The notes under the pieces were generated by a model that was not told the DNA's origin, searched no databases, and saw nothing but the letters and a program-made list of their open reading frames with translations. Both the position numbers and the translations under genes were made by a program. Shown here piece by piece: positions 7,921 to 16,433 of a stretch of 64,000 bases of DNA; positions within the stretch are counted from its first letter, which is position 1; every line of letters starts with the position of its first letter. The stretch comes from a virus, in the IMG/VR virus record IMGVR_UViG_3300043446_003193, positions 145,444 through 209,443 of that record; one strand, given 5' to 3'.

Positions 7921-8349
7921 TTATTTACAAGTTTTACATTCGTTAATTCCCAGTCTTTGTTTCATCACATCTTCAGAAATATCTGCTATTTCAAAATATC
8001 TTCCTAATACATGTCCCATATCTTCATAAAGAGCCTCTAATCTTTGTTGTTGTGCTCTAGCTTCTACTGCTTCCTTTTCAAATGAAGTTTGTAACTTTTT
8101 AAGTTCATTCATATTTCTCTTAATAGTTACTCTATCAAACCAATCTCCACCTTCTCTTAAAGTATATTCTTGTGCTGCATCTGCAATACCACCCAATGTT
8201 TCTGCAATTTGCATAATATCAGATTTTCTACTCATACCTTCTCTATGTTGGTTATATGTAGAAATTATTTCTAAGAAGTGTTTTTTTAATTCAGAAGGCA
8301 ATTGTTCTAATTGTTCTTCTTCTTTCAATAAATCTTTTAACTTTATCAT
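7921..8349 (-). CDS. Conserved T4-like prohead-operon protein (142 aa)
   Basis: Helical protein starting MIKLKDLLKEEEQLEQLP, an amphipathic head with an L-K-E/E site resembling T4 capsid-targeting peptides. The body has GGIADAAQEYTLREGGDWFD, TIKRNMNELKKL and LYEDMGHVLGRYFEI, which I recognise as a conserved but unnamed family near the prohead protease in marine T4-like phages. It ends with a CKTCK pair of cysteines. It overlaps the upstream 92-residue gene by four bases (ATGA). Probably a head core or internal protein. Confidence 0.7.
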   Translation of the reverse strand: MIKLKDLLKEEEQLEQLPSELKKHFLEIISTYNQHREGMSRKSDIMQIAETLGGIADAAQEYTLREGGDWFDRVTIKRNMNELKKLQTSFEKEAVEARAQQQRLEALYEDMGHVLGRYFEIADISEDVMKQRLGINECKTCK

Positions 8350-8624
8350 CTATGTACGATTTTATACTTTTTTAATCTTTGTACTGCCTGAGATAAGTCC
8401 TGTGGAGTCATATCTAATGCGTCTACTAATTTAGCAATAACTAATTGTTCTTTTTTTCTTGGTAAGTTATATGATTTAATAACTTGCAATGCTCTATCTA
8501 AAAATCTTTCTACTTTAGAAGGTAGATTAACATCCATATCTTCCAAATCTTCATTCATTTCTTCTTTTGAAAGAACTACTGCAGTTGTATAATTAGCCGG
8601 TATTAAGTTTATTAACTTTGCCAT
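8346..8624 (-). CDS. Small helical protein of prohead operon (92 aa)
   Basis: Begins MAKLINLIPANYTTAV, sharing the KLINLIP string with the 99-residue gene downstream. A SKE/E site at residues 19-22 would suit removal of this head peptide. The remainder is helical with two hydrophobic patches and a C-terminus DLSQAVQRLKKYKIVHR that could be a small winged-helix-like end. No family recognised. Its place next to the protease suggests a core or protease partner. Confidence 0.65.
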   Translation of the reverse strand: MAKLINLIPANYTTAVVLSKEEMNEDLEDMDVNLPSKVERFLDRALQVIKSYNLPRKKEQLVIAKLVDALDMTPQDLSQAVQRLKKYKIVHR

Positions 8625-8625
8625 A

Positions 8626-9216
8626 TTAGTTTAATTCAATTATGATTTCTCTCATTAAATCCTGTGATTTACACCACTTACCACATTCTTCTGCCATCTG
8701 TTTCCATTGTTTAGATTCGTTCATTGGTGCCATAAATGCTCCATGTGTAGATGGATTAGAAACAAAATCCCAACCTACTAATTCAAAATCTTCTTGAACC
8801 ATTACAGTTCCATCTCTTAATTCTTTAACAGACCCTAAACCTCTTGATGAAATACCTAAACGAATATTATTCTTTAATAATTCTTTTAATATGTTACCAG
8901 ATGGAGTTGAAAGTATTTCTACTACACCACATACATCATCACCTTCCCAAAAAATTTCTCTAATATTGTGAGATACATTTTTTAAGTTAATTACTGGAGA
9001 ATCCGGATGGTCTAATTCACCCAACGCTCTTCTTTCTTTAATGAGTTGTTCGTATTTTTTACACTCTCTTTCCAATATTTCACGTGGATATCTTCTACCA
9101 TTTTGGTTTGCAGCCCCAGCTCTTTGAAGAATGCCCTTAACTAAATAAGTACCATTTTCTTCTTGTTGAAGTTTTGCTTCAAATAAGTGTGTTTCTATTA
9201 ATAGTCCTTTGTTCAT
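8626..9216 (-). CDS. gp21: Prohead core protease, gp21-like
   Basis: 196 residues, near T4 gp21 size. Visible family signs are RAGAANQNGRRYPREIL near residue 35, a catalytic-type histidine in GELDHPDSP (about residue 70) and the serine block GISSRGLGSV (about residue 120), followed by VGWDFVSNPS. The enzyme cleaves core and capsid proteins after L/I-x-E sites before packaging. Its own N-terminus has two such sites (LLIE/T and LFE/A), consistent with self-processing. The start overlaps the stop of the EF-hand gene by one base. Confidence 0.93.
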   Translation of the reverse strand: MNKGLLIETHLFEAKLQQEENGTYLVKGILQRAGAANQNGRRYPREILERECKKYEQLIKERRALGELDHPDSPVINLKNVSHNIREIFWEGDDVCGVVEILSTPSGNILKELLKNNIRLGISSRGLGSVKELRDGTVMVQEDFELVGWDFVSNPSTHGAFMAPMNESKQWKQMAEECGKWCKSQDLMREIIIELN

Positions 9217-9509
9217 TAGTCTTTTTTTCTTAATGCTGCTAAATCAGAACCTTCAATTTCTCCGTCTTTATCAACATCAATTTGTTTTTGCTTATCAGTC
9301 AATTCTGCTTCATTATATCCTCTTAATCTACCTTCTGATTTTGCTTTATAAGCAGTATCAACCGCATTAAAGAATTTTTTCTTATCATCATCACTCATAG
9401 AGCTGATATCTTTGCCACTCTTATCTAACATATGTTTAAACAATTGCTGATAATCGTTTTCTTCTTTAACTACCTGACGGATAAGTTCTTTTAATTGTGA
9501 TGTTTTCAT
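9216..9509 (-). CDS. Small EF-hand-like protein of prohead operon (97 aa)
   Basis: The C-terminal third contains DVDKDGEIEGSD, a textbook 12-residue calcium loop (D-x-D-x-D-G-x-I-x-x-x-D). It follows a short helix, but only one full loop is seen, so it may dimerise or behave like a dockerin-type half pair. The N-terminus MKTSQLKELIRQVVKEEN is an amphipathic helix with K-E sites, similar to T4 internal-protein targeting peptides. It lies directly upstream of the prohead protease with a one-base overlap. A calcium role in head assembly is inference. Confidence 0.7.
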   Translation of the reverse strand: MKTSQLKELIRQVVKEENDYQQLFKHMLDKSGKDISSMSDDDKKKFFNAVDTAYKAKSEGRLRGYNEAELTDKQKQIDVDKDGEIEGSDLAALRKKD

Positions 9510-10106
9510 TTATTCTGATATTTTACGAATTTGTTGCTCTAATTTTATCAATCTTTCCTTTATAGTATAAATATGTTTATTTGTTCTTTTCCAAAAATTC
9601 TGATTACTTACACCACTTTCTTGCTTTATTTTACCATACCAATTCAAAAACCTTTCCATTTCAGCAAGTTGTTTACTTATATTAGAAATTCCTTTTCCTA
9701 TTTTGTGTGTTGCAGGAACATTTTCTTTTTTAAGTTCTAACCAACGATTTTCTTTAACAACACTATATCCAGTTAAATCTGCTTGCCTTTTTCCTTTAGA
9801 TTTTTCATCACCTTTTTTAGTGAACGCATATGGAGTATTATAAGGACCAGCCGCATCGCTAGTTGTCATTTCATCAACCATTCGTTCTCTAACCATTTTA
9901 CGAATGATTTCTTTTATTTTTTGAAGTTCTTCTTCCTTTTTATCAGGTAATCCAGCGTGTTTTGTAGATGCAAAATCTTTAGCATCTTTATCGGACATTG
10001 AATCTGCTGCTTTTTGTACTTCTGGAGATGGGTTTTCCATATCACCTTTTTGAGCGGCATGAACCATTCCCATAAATCTTTGTTGTGCTTTAGATACTGC
10101 TGGCAT
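9510..10106 (-). CDS. DUF3008-type phage protein with helical C-terminus
   Basis: 198 residues. The first 55 residues (PAVSKAQQRFMGMVHAAQKG, then ADSMSDKDAKDFASTKHAG) match the DUF3008 family of short phage proteins. After a linker, residues about 120-198 form a separate helical region rich in Lys and Glu. DUF3008 function is unknown; here it sits in the prohead operon. An ATATTTATA string at 9566-9574 inside this gene could drive the EF-hand and protease genes separately, though this is weak. Confidence 0.75.
   Translation of the reverse strand: MPAVSKAQQRFMGMVHAAQKGDMENPSPEVQKAADSMSDKDAKDFASTKHAGLPDKKEEELQKIKEIIRKMVRERMVDEMTTSDAAGPYNTPYAFTKKGDEKSKGKRQADLTGYSVVKENRWLELKKENVPATHKIGKGISNISKQLAEMERFLNWYGKIKQESGVSNQNFWKRTNKHIYTIKERLIKLEQQIRKISE
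9566..9574 (-). promoter_or_regulatory. Possible internal late promoter box (ATATTTATA)
   Basis: ATATTTATA within the DUF3008 gene, 56 bases before the EF-hand gene start. It is one of only two intragenic copies I noticed, so it may be chance. Confidence 0.25.
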
Positions 10107-10122
10107 TTTTAATAAATTTAAA

Positions 10123-10359
10123 TTATTGTAATACTATAACCGAACCGGTTAAATTAATTAATGCTGCAGGATAACAAGGAAATATCTGATGGTTATCTAT
10201 TGAAGCCAAACTTATACTACCACCACCCTCTAATGCTATACTTCCACTAGGATTTCCTTCCCCTCTCATTATACCCCAAACATTTGGATAGTTTGTACCT
10301 GGACCTAATGCAACTGAAGAAGATACTATTGTTACTTTGTATGCTCTATAATTTGTCAT
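10123..10359 (-). CDS. Small beta-rich phage protein (78 aa)
   Basis: Short protein with alternating hydrophobic residues and many Gly/Ser (YRAYKVTIVSSSVALGPGTN, ALEGGGSISLAS), ending in LINLTGSVIVLQ. The pattern suggests a compact beta sandwich such as a capsid decoration or fibre-tip protein, but no family is recognised. It is three bases after the 291-residue gene and 16 bases before the DUF3008 gene, in the prohead operon. It has no capsid-targeting-like head. Confidence 0.6.
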   Translation of the reverse strand: MTNYRAYKVTIVSSSVALGPGTNYPNVWGIMRGEGNPSGSIALEGGGSISLASIDNHQIFPCYPAALINLTGSVIVLQ

Positions 10360-10362
10360 TTT

Positions 10363-11238
10363 TTATTTTTTTATTGATTCCTTTAATTCTTTTAATAATT
10401 CATAACTCATCATCAATGCAGATAAATGTTGTTCTTTAATCTTTTTTACAGATTTAATTTTTTTAATATTTGCAATTGTTTCTGCTAATTTGATTTTAGT
10501 AACTTTATCTGAAATTTTTGAACCAACTTCTTTTAAATTAGTAACTATGTTTGAAACTTCATTACTAACATATTCATTTAACTTACCAGTATTATTGATA
10601 TTGTTGATATATTCTCTCAATAATCCTTTTTGTTCTTCAGTAAGGTTTTTGTATTTTGTATTAAAACTTTCTACTAATAACTTGTAAGATACTGCTCTTA
10701 AATCCTCATCTTGTTTTTTATATTCTTCTAAAACAGCATCTTTCATTTTAGAATCTTTATTTTGAATAGAAGAGTTGATAATATTTTCTGCAATTGTAAA
10801 ACGAGATGAAACTATATCAGTTGGGTCAAATTGTTCATCTGATGTAACTGTTTCAAAAATTTTATAAATAGATGCTAATGTTTTATAATTAGAAATTGGA
10901 GATTTAATAAACTCATCTAAATTATAAGTTTCTTTAATCTCTTTAATAAGATTATATTTTTCTTTTGTAAGTTTTTTCTCGTCTAATCTTTTACGAGCTT
11001 CTAAAATCGTATTGATGAATTGATCAGCTTTTGATTCTGAATTATATTTTTCATTAATAAGATATTGGTATAATTTCAATTCTTTTGATAATTCTTTTTT
11101 AGAATTAAAATATTCTTTTAGAATTTTTTCTGCTACGGACTTATTTGCAGACATTATTTCTGCGGTAATTTGTCTTACTAGTAATTCAAATATAAAACCA
11201 GTATTTTTAAATTTAGAATGTTTAATTTTTTTCATCAA
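10363..11238 (-). CDS. Conserved T4-like head-operon protein (291 aa)
   Basis: All-helical, Lys/Glu-rich protein. The start MMKKIKHSKFKNTGFIFELL followed by VRQITAEIMS is a conserved head in an unnamed family found beside the portal gene in marine T4-like phages. The middle has ISNYKTLASIYKIFE and FTIAENIINS. It is the first gene of the prohead operon, preceded by an ATATTTATA box. Likely a prohead core or assembly factor. Function is not known to me. Confidence 0.7.
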   Translation of the reverse strand: MMKKIKHSKFKNTGFIFELLVRQITAEIMSANKSVAEKILKEYFNSKKELSKELKLYQYLINEKYNSESKADQFINTILEARKRLDEKKLTKEKYNLIKEIKETYNLDEFIKSPISNYKTLASIYKIFETVTSDEQFDPTDIVSSRFTIAENIINSSIQNKDSKMKDAVLEEYKKQDEDLRAVSYKLLVESFNTKYKNLTEEQKGLLREYINNINNTGKLNEYVSNEVSNIVTNLKEVGSKISDKVTKIKLAETIANIKKIKSVKKIKEQHLSALMMSYELLKELKESIKK

Positions 11239-11256
11239 TTGATATAGTTAATCAGA

Positions 11257-11265
11257 TATAAATAT
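11257..11265 (-). promoter_or_regulatory. Putative late promoter box (ATATTTATA) for prohead operon
   Basis: ATATTTATA on the minus strand, 18 bases before the 291-residue gene and after the portal stop codon. It would drive the genes from 11238 down to bS21. Confidence 0.65.
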
Positions 11266-11282
11266 ATTTTTCTATTAGTTTA

Positions 11283-13031
11283 TTACTCTTTTGTTAAATC
11301 TTCTGTCAAAATCTTCTTTTTGTTACCATTCATATCTTTGAAAACTTCTAAATATGAATTTTTTGGAACATATTTTTTAACAGAACCTTCTTTCGCTTTA
11401 AGAGTTTTTATTCCTAATGGGTCTCTACCTTCTGGATGGTCATCCTTACCATATCTAACTGGGTCTTTAGGTCTACCAACCCCATCTTCCTCTAATTCTG
11501 CTTTTAATTTATTTAATTCTTCTTCAACATTTGTAGGGCCTTCGGTTCCAGTTTCTTTTGCTGGATCTACACCCTGTGTTTCAATTGATGTTAAACGGAA
11601 TGTTTGTTTAGTATCTTCTAATATTGAAAGTGTTTGCTCATCTTGTTCATCTTTAGCCATTCCCATTATAGCTTGATACATCCATTCTTTAGAGAACATT
11701 TTTGTTTGTTGCATTTGTTGAATTAATGCAACTTTAGATGTATACAACTCTACTTTCTCTTGCTCATAAATTTTAGATGGAATAGTTAATTCCAATGTAA
11801 AGTTTGTTAAACGGTCATCATCAATACCTTGTGCGTATAAGTGGATGATTGCAATTTTGGTTAATTCAGAAACCATAACTCTTTGTATTCTCTCAATGGT
11901 TTTTGCAAATCTAACATCCATCGCTGCAAGAGTTGCTTTACCATTTGTATCTTCTTCATATCCTAAATATGCTTTTGGAATTTGAAGTGCTGCCATCAAT
12001 TTATTTTTAAGATAATTGATGTCTTCAATCATATTGTATTCCAACCCTTTTAGAGTATCAATTGAAGTACCATTATCATTACCTCTTACTGGCATATAAT
12101 AATCTTCAATCAAATTCTGTATATTGTATTTTAAATTATATTCACCCGTTCTTTCATCAACAAATGGAACTTTTTTAGATGCATTTATAATTTTTTGCAT
12201 GTAGTTATCTACCTCATTTGGTGGAATATTACCTACATCAATTTTAAAGATTCGTTTTTCAGGTGCTCTCATTACTCTATGAATCAACATAGCATCTTCC
12301 ATCAACATCAATTGTTTCCAAACTCTTCTTGCACCTTCTAACATTGATTTACCATATGGAAGGAAGTTGGAATCGTTATTTAAACGGAAGTGAGCAACTT
12401 CATAATTTTCAAATTCTTTTTTAGGAGTTTGTCCATAAGAACCCAATGGGTTTTGATATGGAGCGTATACAAATTTAACTCTTTGTGGATTTTGTTGGTC
12501 AAACCCTTCAACTCTACTAACTTCATATGAAGAAAGTGGCATAACATTTACAATACCAATTCCTTCTTCTGCTGCGATTTCTAATTGTAAATATAAATCA
12601 CCATATTTTACTAAATTTCTTGTCCATGGCCATAAGTTAAATTCAACATTTAAAATATCGTAGAAAAGATTTTCTAATATTTGTTTTACATTATCATCTT
12701 CGTGATGAATTTTTAAAACATTACCCATTTCATTTCTAGCAGTACACTCATCTGCATATGTATTTAATGCTGATGATAGTATTGGGTCTGTATCCATTGA
12801 ATCGTAATCTCTGAACAAGTCAATTCTAACTTGTTGATATGCCATTGATGATTCAATGTTACCAGTTCCATAATTTGTAACCTTTAATTTCATAAAGCGG
12901 TCAACAAGATTAGTGGTCATATTTTGCCACTCATCTGTATCAATTACTTTAACTCCCTTTTCGGTTTTACGAACTATGGTGTTTGTTGAAAATAATTTTT
13001 GTAACCTGCCTAATACTGATTTATCTGCCAT
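11283..13031 (-). CDS. gp20: Portal protein, gp20-like
   Basis: 582 residues, T4 gp20 class (about 524). Family features are the DPILSSALNTYADECTARNE segment near residue 80, NLVKYGDLYLQLE, HFRLNNDSNFLPYGKSMLEG, and a long stem/wing region with NGTSIDTLKGLEYNMIEDIN and LQIPKAYLGYEEDTNGKAT. Twelve copies form the DNA channel at the head vertex and bind terminase and neck. The C-terminus is charged and probably disordered. It has a host-type promoter-like site (13053-13083) directly upstream, unlike most structural genes. The leader AAAACAAAATG lacks an SD sequence. Confidence 0.95.
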   Translation of the reverse strand: MADKSVLGRLQKLFSTNTIVRKTEKGVKVIDTDEWQNMTTNLVDRFMKLKVTNYGTGNIESSMAYQQVRIDLFRDYDSMDTDPILSSALNTYADECTARNEMGNVLKIHHEDDNVKQILENLFYDILNVEFNLWPWTRNLVKYGDLYLQLEIAAEEGIGIVNVMPLSSYEVSRVEGFDQQNPQRVKFVYAPYQNPLGSYGQTPKKEFENYEVAHFRLNNDSNFLPYGKSMLEGARRVWKQLMLMEDAMLIHRVMRAPEKRIFKIDVGNIPPNEVDNYMQKIINASKKVPFVDERTGEYNLKYNIQNLIEDYYMPVRGNDNGTSIDTLKGLEYNMIEDINYLKNKLMAALQIPKAYLGYEEDTNGKATLAAMDVRFAKTIERIQRVMVSELTKIAIIHLYAQGIDDDRLTNFTLELTIPSKIYEQEKVELYTSKVALIQQMQQTKMFSKEWMYQAIMGMAKDEQDEQTLSILEDTKQTFRLTSIETQGVDPAKETGTEGPTNVEEELNKLKAELEEDGVGRPKDPVRYGKDDHPEGRDPLGIKTLKAKEGSVKKYVPKNSYLEVFKDMNGNKKKILTEDLTKE

Positions 13032-13052
13032 TTTGTTTTATATAATTTTTTT

Positions 13053-13083
13053 GAAGATACGAAAAATAATTGGAATTACCAAG
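13053..13083 (-). promoter_or_regulatory. Host-type promoter-like site before portal gene
   Basis: Minus strand: CTTGGTAAT, then TTTTCG at the end of a 20-base spacer, then TATCTTC. Spacing and spacer sequence match the other four GTAAT/TTTTCG sites, but both boxes deviate by one or two bases. It lies 22 bases before the portal ATG, overlapping the end of the upstream gene. Confidence 0.5.
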
Positions 13084-14143
13084 CTCTACAACTCCAATAT
13101 CTTGCTTTCCATCTTGGGCCTGGATTATCACAATTATGTCTCGCTCTAAAATTCTTTCTTCTTTCTGGATTATCTTTTTTAATAACCATTCTCTTTCCTT
13201 TTGCAGATGTACCACCAAATCCAAAGTTTACTTTAACAACATTTCCTTTGTCGTTTTTAACATATACTTTAAATTTCTTTACATCACCTTGCATTGGTTT
13301 ACCTAATTTAACACTTCTACCTTGATATTCTGCTTCATATACACAATTACAATTTGCCTCTGCAAGTTGTTTGGTATATTCTCTCATAAATTTAATAAAA
13401 TCATGAGTATCTTGTTCGTTTTCTACATCATACTCATCAATTTCTGTTGCGTCATCTCCATAGTATCCACCAGGTTGGTCGTTTTCTTTTACAGGTACAC
13501 AGTTTGGAACCATTTTACCATTTTTCATTTTACCACCAATTTCTCTATATCCATCCCAACATTCATGTAATGCATTTAGTTCTCCTAAACTTTCATCACA
13601 TTTTCTCCAACCACCACCTTTTTCTTTGTAGTTTTTTGCGGCCCATCCATTTGCATATGCTGATGGGTATACATCAAATTTAGACTTAGCAGCGGATTTA
13701 GATGCTGCCCATTTACCAGGGTCTGTTGGGCAATTCTTTTCTAAGAATAAATTTAGTTTTTCTTCTATATTCATAGTTTCATTTTTTTTCTTTCCTGCGC
13801 AATGTGCTTTTTGACTAAAACCTTTTGGATTATTACAGTCTATACTATTTTTATATTTTTGACTCCAATCTTCATTTTTTGGTTTAGTAGAAACATATAT
13901 AGGTGTTTTACCTTGTCCACTACTATCTTTACCACCTCTTCCCGCATCGTTTTGTGCAGCTCTCTTTCTACGAGTTGCACTTTCTTTCTCTTTCTTACTC
14001 ATTCCGGCAGCTTTTGCAGCGGGAACACATTTGGCATATCCACTTTTATCTCCAGAAGTTCCACATGGTGGGTGTTTACCATCAACTTTCTTGCCGATGT
14101 TTACCCATTTTTCTTTAAACCATTTATTTAAATCTTCGTTCAT
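13076..14143 (-). CDS. Mosaic protein of Cys-containing phage modules (DUF5872 N-terminus)
   Basis: 355 residues built from separate modules. Residues 1-95 look like DUF5872 (KVDGKHPPCGTSGDKSGYAK, then KCVPAAKAA and a Lys/Arg-rich GRGGKDSSGQGKTPIYV). Residues about 95-120 hold CNNPKGFSQKAHCAGKKK. Next is a DPGKWAASKSAAKSKFDVYP module, then ECWDGYREIGGKMKNGKMVP, and finally a C-terminal module with GDVKKFKVYVKNDKGNVVKV and FRARHNC...RYWSC. I have seen these modules as separate units in T4-like phage head proteins. The cysteines may bind metal, but this is inference. It lies between terminase and portal behind its own late box. Confidence 0.75.
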   Translation of the reverse strand: MNEDLNKWFKEKWVNIGKKVDGKHPPCGTSGDKSGYAKCVPAAKAAGMSKKEKESATRRKRAAQNDAGRGGKDSSGQGKTPIYVSTKPKNEDWSQKYKNSIDCNNPKGFSQKAHCAGKKKNETMNIEEKLNLFLEKNCPTDPGKWAASKSAAKSKFDVYPSAYANGWAAKNYKEKGGGWRKCDESLGELNALHECWDGYREIGGKMKNGKMVPNCVPVKENDQPGGYYGDDATEIDEYDVENEQDTHDFIKFMREYTKQLAEANCNCVYEAEYQGRSVKLGKPMQGDVKKFKVYVKNDKGNVVKVNFGFGGTSAKGKRMVIKKDNPERRKNFRARHNCDNPGPRWKARYWSCRAW

Positions 14144-14160
14144 CTATAAGAGTTTCAACA

Positions 14161-14169
14161 TATAAATAT
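14161..14169 (-). promoter_or_regulatory. Putative late promoter box (ATATTTATA) for 355-aa gene
   Basis: ATATTTATA on the minus strand, between the terminase stop codon and the ATG at 14143 (17-base gap). Confidence 0.65.
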
Positions 14170-14174
14170 AAAAT

Positions 14175-15782
14175 TTATCCAATTAACCAGGTTAAATTTT
14201 CTGTTCCTTTTTTTCCTAAATCCATTTCATATGGATTTTGTTTTAAATGGTTAGTGGATATTAATCCTTCATATTTGTTTATTTGTGTTGCACCTAACAT
14301 ACTTTTAGTTAAGTCAATACCTTCTTGTTTTAAACGAAGTGCTGTATTTCTAACCCAAAGTCCAATTGCCATAGCCATTGTCAAGTCATCATTATAACCC
14401 TTCATAGCTTCTGCTCTTCCAGCTTGCCAAATAAATGTAAATAATTCATCTATCAATCTACCAGAACGAATAAGGATATCTTTATCGTTTATGTAGGTAT
14501 CTAATGTTGAAATAATAAGAGGACGAGTTTTTGATGTAGTAGAGAATCCTGCAACCATTTTCTTTTCATCTCTATAAAATTTACTACTCATTTGTTTTTC
14601 TACATCAATATATTTTAAATCAACACTCATATAAAATAGATTTCCGTATCCTCTATCTATACATTGTTGAATTGTAGACCATCCTACGTTTGAGTTTTCT
14701 ACTACTAGTAATGCGTTGTTCCATTCGGTTGCAACGGCTACTAAAAAGTTTCCAAAGTCTTTTGTTTCAATTTTACCTCTATATTCTGCAACTTGAGAAC
14801 TATCCTCAATATCAATAACCTGAAAAGTAGAATAATCCGAACCATCTCCTCTCGCTACGTCGGCCACTACCATATATTGTCTATTATAATTTGGATGTTC
14901 CCATTTCCAATAGTTACCATCAAACCCAGTTTTTTCTATCGGGTCCATCACATATGTATCTTTATACCACATCAATAATTGAGGATCTATTACAGTGTCA
15001 CCAGAAGATACGAAGTCACAGTCACATTCTTGTGCTGCACCTTTAACTCCTAAGATTCTTGTTTGTTCATCTCTCCACGCTTGATTTCTTTCAGGGTGTA
15101 CAGTCCAATGTAGATTAATACAATTAAACCCGTTTGAACCATTTTCTCCTTCAACCCACATTTTATGGAACCAGTTACCCACACCATTAGGAGTAGATAA
15201 TACAATAGCAGCACCACCCGTTGAAAGTGTTGACTGTGCTGATAACCAAATTTCATCAATATCTCTAATGAATGCGGCCTCATCCACAACTAATAGGGAT
15301 AGGGCTTCCGAACGTCCTGCATCAGGAGAACTTGCAATTGCTTTTACTTGAGAACCATTTTTTAATTTAAGAGAAAGTTTGTTATCTTCAGCTGCTGCGG
15401 TTGAACCATCTCTTAACCAAACAGGAAGAAGGTCATGCATTACTCTAACCTTTTCAACAAGGTTTTTGGCTACCGTAACTTTTGTTGCAATAACCAATGC
15501 ATTAAAATCTTGATTAAATAACATTTTCCAAAGAATGTATCCTGCAGAAAGTGTTGAAAGACCTAACTGACGGGATTTAAGAATAATGTTAAAACGATTA
15601 TCTTTAAAATCTGTTAAACATCCCTCCTGGAAAGGATAAAGGTGAAAGGGTATTTTTCCTCTCACCGGGTGCTGAATTACACAATATTTTTTCATAAAGT
15701 AAATGGGGTCTCCCGCACACTTACGATATTCTTCAGCGATTATCTCTTTCAGGCTCTTCTTTGGTTGAGCTTGAGCTTGCAT
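14175..15782 (-). CDS. gp17: Terminase large subunit, gp17-like
   Basis: 535 residues. N-terminal ATPase: Walker A-like KSRQLGLST (residues 69-77), Walker B SLLVVDEAAF (about 162-171) and a coupling STPNGVGNWFHKM motif. C-terminal RNase H-like nuclease: VVADVARGDGSDYS (acidic pair near residue 305) and a late acidic NDDLTMAMAIGLW. The enzyme pumps DNA into the prohead and cuts concatemers. A small terminase subunit is not recognised beside it. The start overlaps the stop of the 215-residue gene by one base. No intein interrupts the ATPase motifs. Confidence 0.97.
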   Translation of the reverse strand: MQAQAQPKKSLKEIIAEEYRKCAGDPIYFMKKYCVIQHPVRGKIPFHLYPFQEGCLTDFKDNRFNIILKSRQLGLSTLSAGYILWKMLFNQDFNALVIATKVTVAKNLVEKVRVMHDLLPVWLRDGSTAAAEDNKLSLKLKNGSQVKAIASSPDAGRSEALSLLVVDEAAFIRDIDEIWLSAQSTLSTGGAAIVLSTPNGVGNWFHKMWVEGENGSNGFNCINLHWTVHPERNQAWRDEQTRILGVKGAAQECDCDFVSSGDTVIDPQLLMWYKDTYVMDPIEKTGFDGNYWKWEHPNYNRQYMVVADVARGDGSDYSTFQVIDIEDSSQVAEYRGKIETKDFGNFLVAVATEWNNALLVVENSNVGWSTIQQCIDRGYGNLFYMSVDLKYIDVEKQMSSKFYRDEKKMVAGFSTTSKTRPLIISTLDTYINDKDILIRSGRLIDELFTFIWQAGRAEAMKGYNDDLTMAMAIGLWVRNTALRLKQEGIDLTKSMLGATQINKYEGLISTNHLKQNPYEMDLGKKGTENLTWLIG

Positions 15783-16429
15783 TATTTTTTAAATTTAATC
15801 TTCCAATATACACCTGCCCCAACATATGGTGATAAAGAACCATTTGTTCCATCAACCGTTCTGTTTGCAACGCCGGCACCTAATTGGTAAATTTTATCTT
15901 TTTTAGTTTTTACTATAACACCTGCACCTATATTAGATACCACATCTGCTTTATTAAATCCACCATTGAATCCATAATATACTTGTGTTTTAGGTAATTC
16001 TTTAACAATAAGAGTTTCTTTAATTTCTCTTTGTTTTACACTTGCATTGAAAGTTCTACCTAAAATTTTATTTTGTGTAATAGTATCTGTTACTGCTACT
16101 GTACCCAATGAATCAGGCAATCTTAAAGTATCTTTATAAACATTTTTAGCAAAGAAATCTTTTAATAACGCTGCTGTGTCTACTATTGTAGGAATTACAA
16201 CTTCTTTTTCAACAATTGTTTCGTGATAAATATCTGCACCTTTTTTAGTTACAACTTTAGTTTTTACAACTTCAAATGTATCAATATCATGTTTAATAAC
16301 TTCATATTTTTTACCATCAATTCTAACAGTTCTTCCTGGCATTTTACCACCTGGATTAAAATACTCCAATAATACGATTACAACTAATACCGCAATTGCG
16401 ATGTTTTTTAAATTTAATAATTTTTTCAT
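15782..16429 (-). CDS. Membrane-anchored protein with beta-barrel-like C-terminus (215 aa)
   Basis: One N-terminal membrane segment (residues about 8-26, NIAIAVLVVIVLLEYF), then a long hydrophilic Val/Lys/Thr region, then a Gly/aromatic C-terminus (VYYGFNGGFNKADVVSNIGA, ending SPYVGAGVYWKIKFKK). The last strands look like outer-membrane barrel strands ending in alternating aromatic and basic residues. It could be a spanin-like protein linking inner and outer membranes or an envelope protein of unknown use. It sits between terminase and the 222-residue gene. No known family is recognised. Confidence 0.6.
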   Translation of the reverse strand: MKKLLNLKNIAIAVLVVIVLLEYFNPGGKMPGRTVRIDGKKYEVIKHDIDTFEVVKTKVVTKKGADIYHETIVEKEVVIPTIVDTAALLKDFFAKNVYKDTLRLPDSLGTVAVTDTITQNKILGRTFNASVKQREIKETLIVKELPKTQVYYGFNGGFNKADVVSNIGAGVIVKTKKDKIYQLGAGVANRTVDGTNGSLSPYVGAGVYWKIKFKK

Positions 16430-16433
16430 AATT

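Noticed and set aside
11320-11676. Plus-strand open frame (118 residues) within the portal gene
   Set aside because: Antisense to the portal; no start-site signals or recognisable motifs.
13021-13224. Minus-strand frame (67 residues) between portal and the Cys-module gene
   Set aside because: It lies in another frame across the end of the 355-residue gene and the portal promoter and start; composition is unlike its neighbours.
16224-16240. ATATTTAT on the minus strand inside the 215-residue membrane protein gene
   Set aside because: Not near the start of a downstream gene; taken as a chance match.
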